Below, one piece after another: positions 5,401 to 5,894 of a DNA stretch of 5,894 bases (the first letter of the stretch is position 1; every line of letters starts with the position of its first letter). Position numbers and translations under genes: made by a program. The DNA is from Acidimicrobiaceae bacterium (GTDB lineage Bacteria > Actinomycetota > Acidimicrobiia > Acidimicrobiales > Ilumatobacteraceae), in NCBI GenBank assembly GCA_003455715.1, contig DMQJ01000040.1, positions 1,252 through 7,145 on the forward strand. Direction: 5' to 3'. The notes under the pieces are model-generated. The model did not search any database. It saw only the letters and a list, made by a program, of their open reading frames with translations, and had not been told where the DNA came from.

Positions 5401-5894
5401 GCAGCGGACATCCACGACCGCCTCGACCGATGGCACGCACACCTCGCTGCCGCAGGAGTGCAGGCCACCGATGCCCATGTGTACACCGAGGCGGCAACGC
5501 TCGCCGTCGATCGCGCTGCGGCGTCGCTCCGCGCTGCTGAGCCCGCCTGGTTGATTGCACTGCTCGGTGCACGCCCGGTCGACAACCCGGCTGCGACGCA
5601 GATCTGGGAGGACACGGTACGAGAAGTCGCTGGCCATCGTCTCCGTGCCGGCATCGTCGACCCCCAGACCCCGGGCGACGAAACGGTGTGGCCGGCGAGC
5701 TCAGCCACCGTCGCTCACGCACAAGCCTGGCTCGACGACATCGCCGACCCCACCCAAACGCCAACGTTGCGAACGCGAACGCCCCACGAACTGCAGCAGC
5801 GCCAGGTCGAACTCGACGAAATCCTCGCGACCGCGCCAGCAGACGTCCGAGGCCTCATCCAGAAGATGCAGTCGATCGCACCGCTGCCGCTCGA
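2410..5894 (+). CDS. MobF-family conjugative relaxase-helicase (TrwC/TraA-like), 3' truncated
   Basis: The frame is open from ATG 2410 to the right edge, giving at least 1161 residues. It nicks oriT, stays covalently bound to the transferred strand, and unwinds the DNA during conjugation. Relaxase domain (about 1-300): M-L-S-I-A-K-L start, Tyr26-Tyr27 in D-D-Y-Y-T-G-R-G-E, F-D-L-T-F-K-A-P-K-S-V-S, and a metal-binding triad His176, His187, His189 with the same spacing as TrwC His150/161/163. Helicase domain (superfamily 1, RecD-like): Walker A G-P-A-G-T-G-K-T at 483-490, Walker B V-V-D-E-A-A-M with Asp554-Glu555, N-R-R-Q at 613-616, T-A-H-R-A-Q-G-G-T-W at 778-787, and Y-L-V-L-S-R-G-R at 804-811. 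Residues about 925-978 look like a small beta-barrel (KOW/SH3-like), and a helical region follows. No frameshift is seen. The start fits the family N-terminus, but no Shine-Dalgarno is close; GTG 2362, 8 bases after GGGAG, would add 16 residues and is less likely because the catalytic tyrosines normally lie near the N-terminus. Confidence 0.93.
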   Translation, partial: MLSIAKLRVGQEAYTLAGVAQSLDDYYTGRGEADGVWIGVGAERLGLDGPVSADDLRAVLAGIAPGTGGLTPNGETLRTHPRRVPGFDLTFKAPKSVSVLYAVTDDPRVQGQIIEAGEAAVRQTVAWLEREAIRVRRGSGDAAYLNDLAARDPAAAEAAKVRVLPARGVVAAVFRHRTSRAGDPLLHWHTLVANLVEGPDGRWGAFVHPELYRTVRAAGELFQTALRDELTDRLGLQWRPGRHVPEVAGVPQRLCEVFSKRSAEIDAWLEATGTPNDPQGRQAAVLATRRGKAEVEGERFDATWKAAALEAGWGPAQADALLSATAGRTVTYDEIWRLAVKDPISGATVDHTVTAEDWIEDLGRTLTDHDTTFTRPHLVEAVAARIGEGASVATVDRIVARVLASPQIVPIADDCTPRWTTSGMLHIEQRFLAAVHDNRNSRTPIGDAMVGHLIGHGPTLGADQDLAVRTITTSPDAVTVLVGPAGTGKTFTLDAVRRVFEDAGHDVVGVAPSARAAHELATDAHIPSATIHRQLGAWDRGLRLPSERTVLVVDEAAMAGIRELERVIRPVIAAGGRVVLVGDHHQLPEITAGGGFAALATDSDVTIAELTVNRRQLNEWERDALAELRDGHVTAAVSAYREHDRIVVADDRADMIATSVDRWLDAHQAGSVPVLLAGTNDVVAALNHAVRERLLNAGILNADVDGLAVGERLVMRVNDYRARTINGDDTAVLNGQTGTLLAIDDSGLVVRLDHDDTLVRIDNDYVAAGGIDYAYATTAHRAQGGTWDLAIAVGLDGLYREAGYLVLSRGRQSNWLVLTQPELDSLDPDVGRHDSPLRLLDEEPDTIDDLLHDRLSASRSKALAITRDPHAPEIHHRATTLDLSSLERWAAYARVVEARATHLVGSDPAHANERLARLDHTARHVAVGHRVKAWDRRNIGTVTAVDDSVGTAQVEFVSAKGTTAVRTFNWDDITIVDPPHPKPRQLTDVAASTIERTAADIHDRLDRWHAHLAAAGVQATDAHVYTEAATLAVDRAAASLRAAEPAWLIALLGARPVDNPAATQIWEDTVREVAGHRLRAGIVDPQTPGDETVWPASSATVAHAQAWLDDIADPTQTPTLRTRTPHELQQRQVELDEILATAPADVRGLIQKMQSIAPLPL

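Overview
The window is GC-rich DNA with strong G/C preference at third codon positions, GTG and ATG starts, and a gene set typical of integrative conjugative elements or plasmids of Actinomycetota. The genus cannot be fixed from the sequence. All supported genes lie on the + strand, and the window is cut inside a gene at both ends.

Layout from left to right: (1) The C-terminal end of an ArdC-like antirestriction/zincin metallopeptidase (3-272). It overlaps by ATGA a 94-residue cysteine-rich protein (269-553) that may bind zinc. (2) A non-coding stretch with three short hairpins (554-740). (3) A 298-residue protein (741-1637) that resembles, from memory, the AbiJ N-terminal-domain-4/HEPN-like abortive-infection proteins, and so may be a phage-defence cargo gene. 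(4) A 162-residue conserved-looking hypothetical protein with a clear ribosome binding site (1755-2243). (5) A 166-base gap (2244-2409) with one AT-rich promoter-like site, a 5-bp hairpin, and a tandem array of 12-bp GGGAG-containing repeats running almost up to (6) a large MobF/TrwC-like relaxase-helicase. This last gene runs from 2410 off the right edge, with at least 1161 residues visible. It carries the tyrosine pair, a three-histidine metal site with TrwC-like spacing, Walker A and B, and later helicase motifs.

Taken together this looks like the relaxase end of a conjugative element. The repeat-and-hairpin gap before the relaxase is the best candidate for oriT or an autoregulatory operator. 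If oriT is there, the ArdC-like protein, its small partner and the AbiJ-like protein would lie on the side opposite the relaxase gene, which would normally be the leading region that enters the recipient first. That is where antirestriction genes are expected. This ordering is an inference. I saw no tRNA, rRNA, CRISPR array or insertion sequence.
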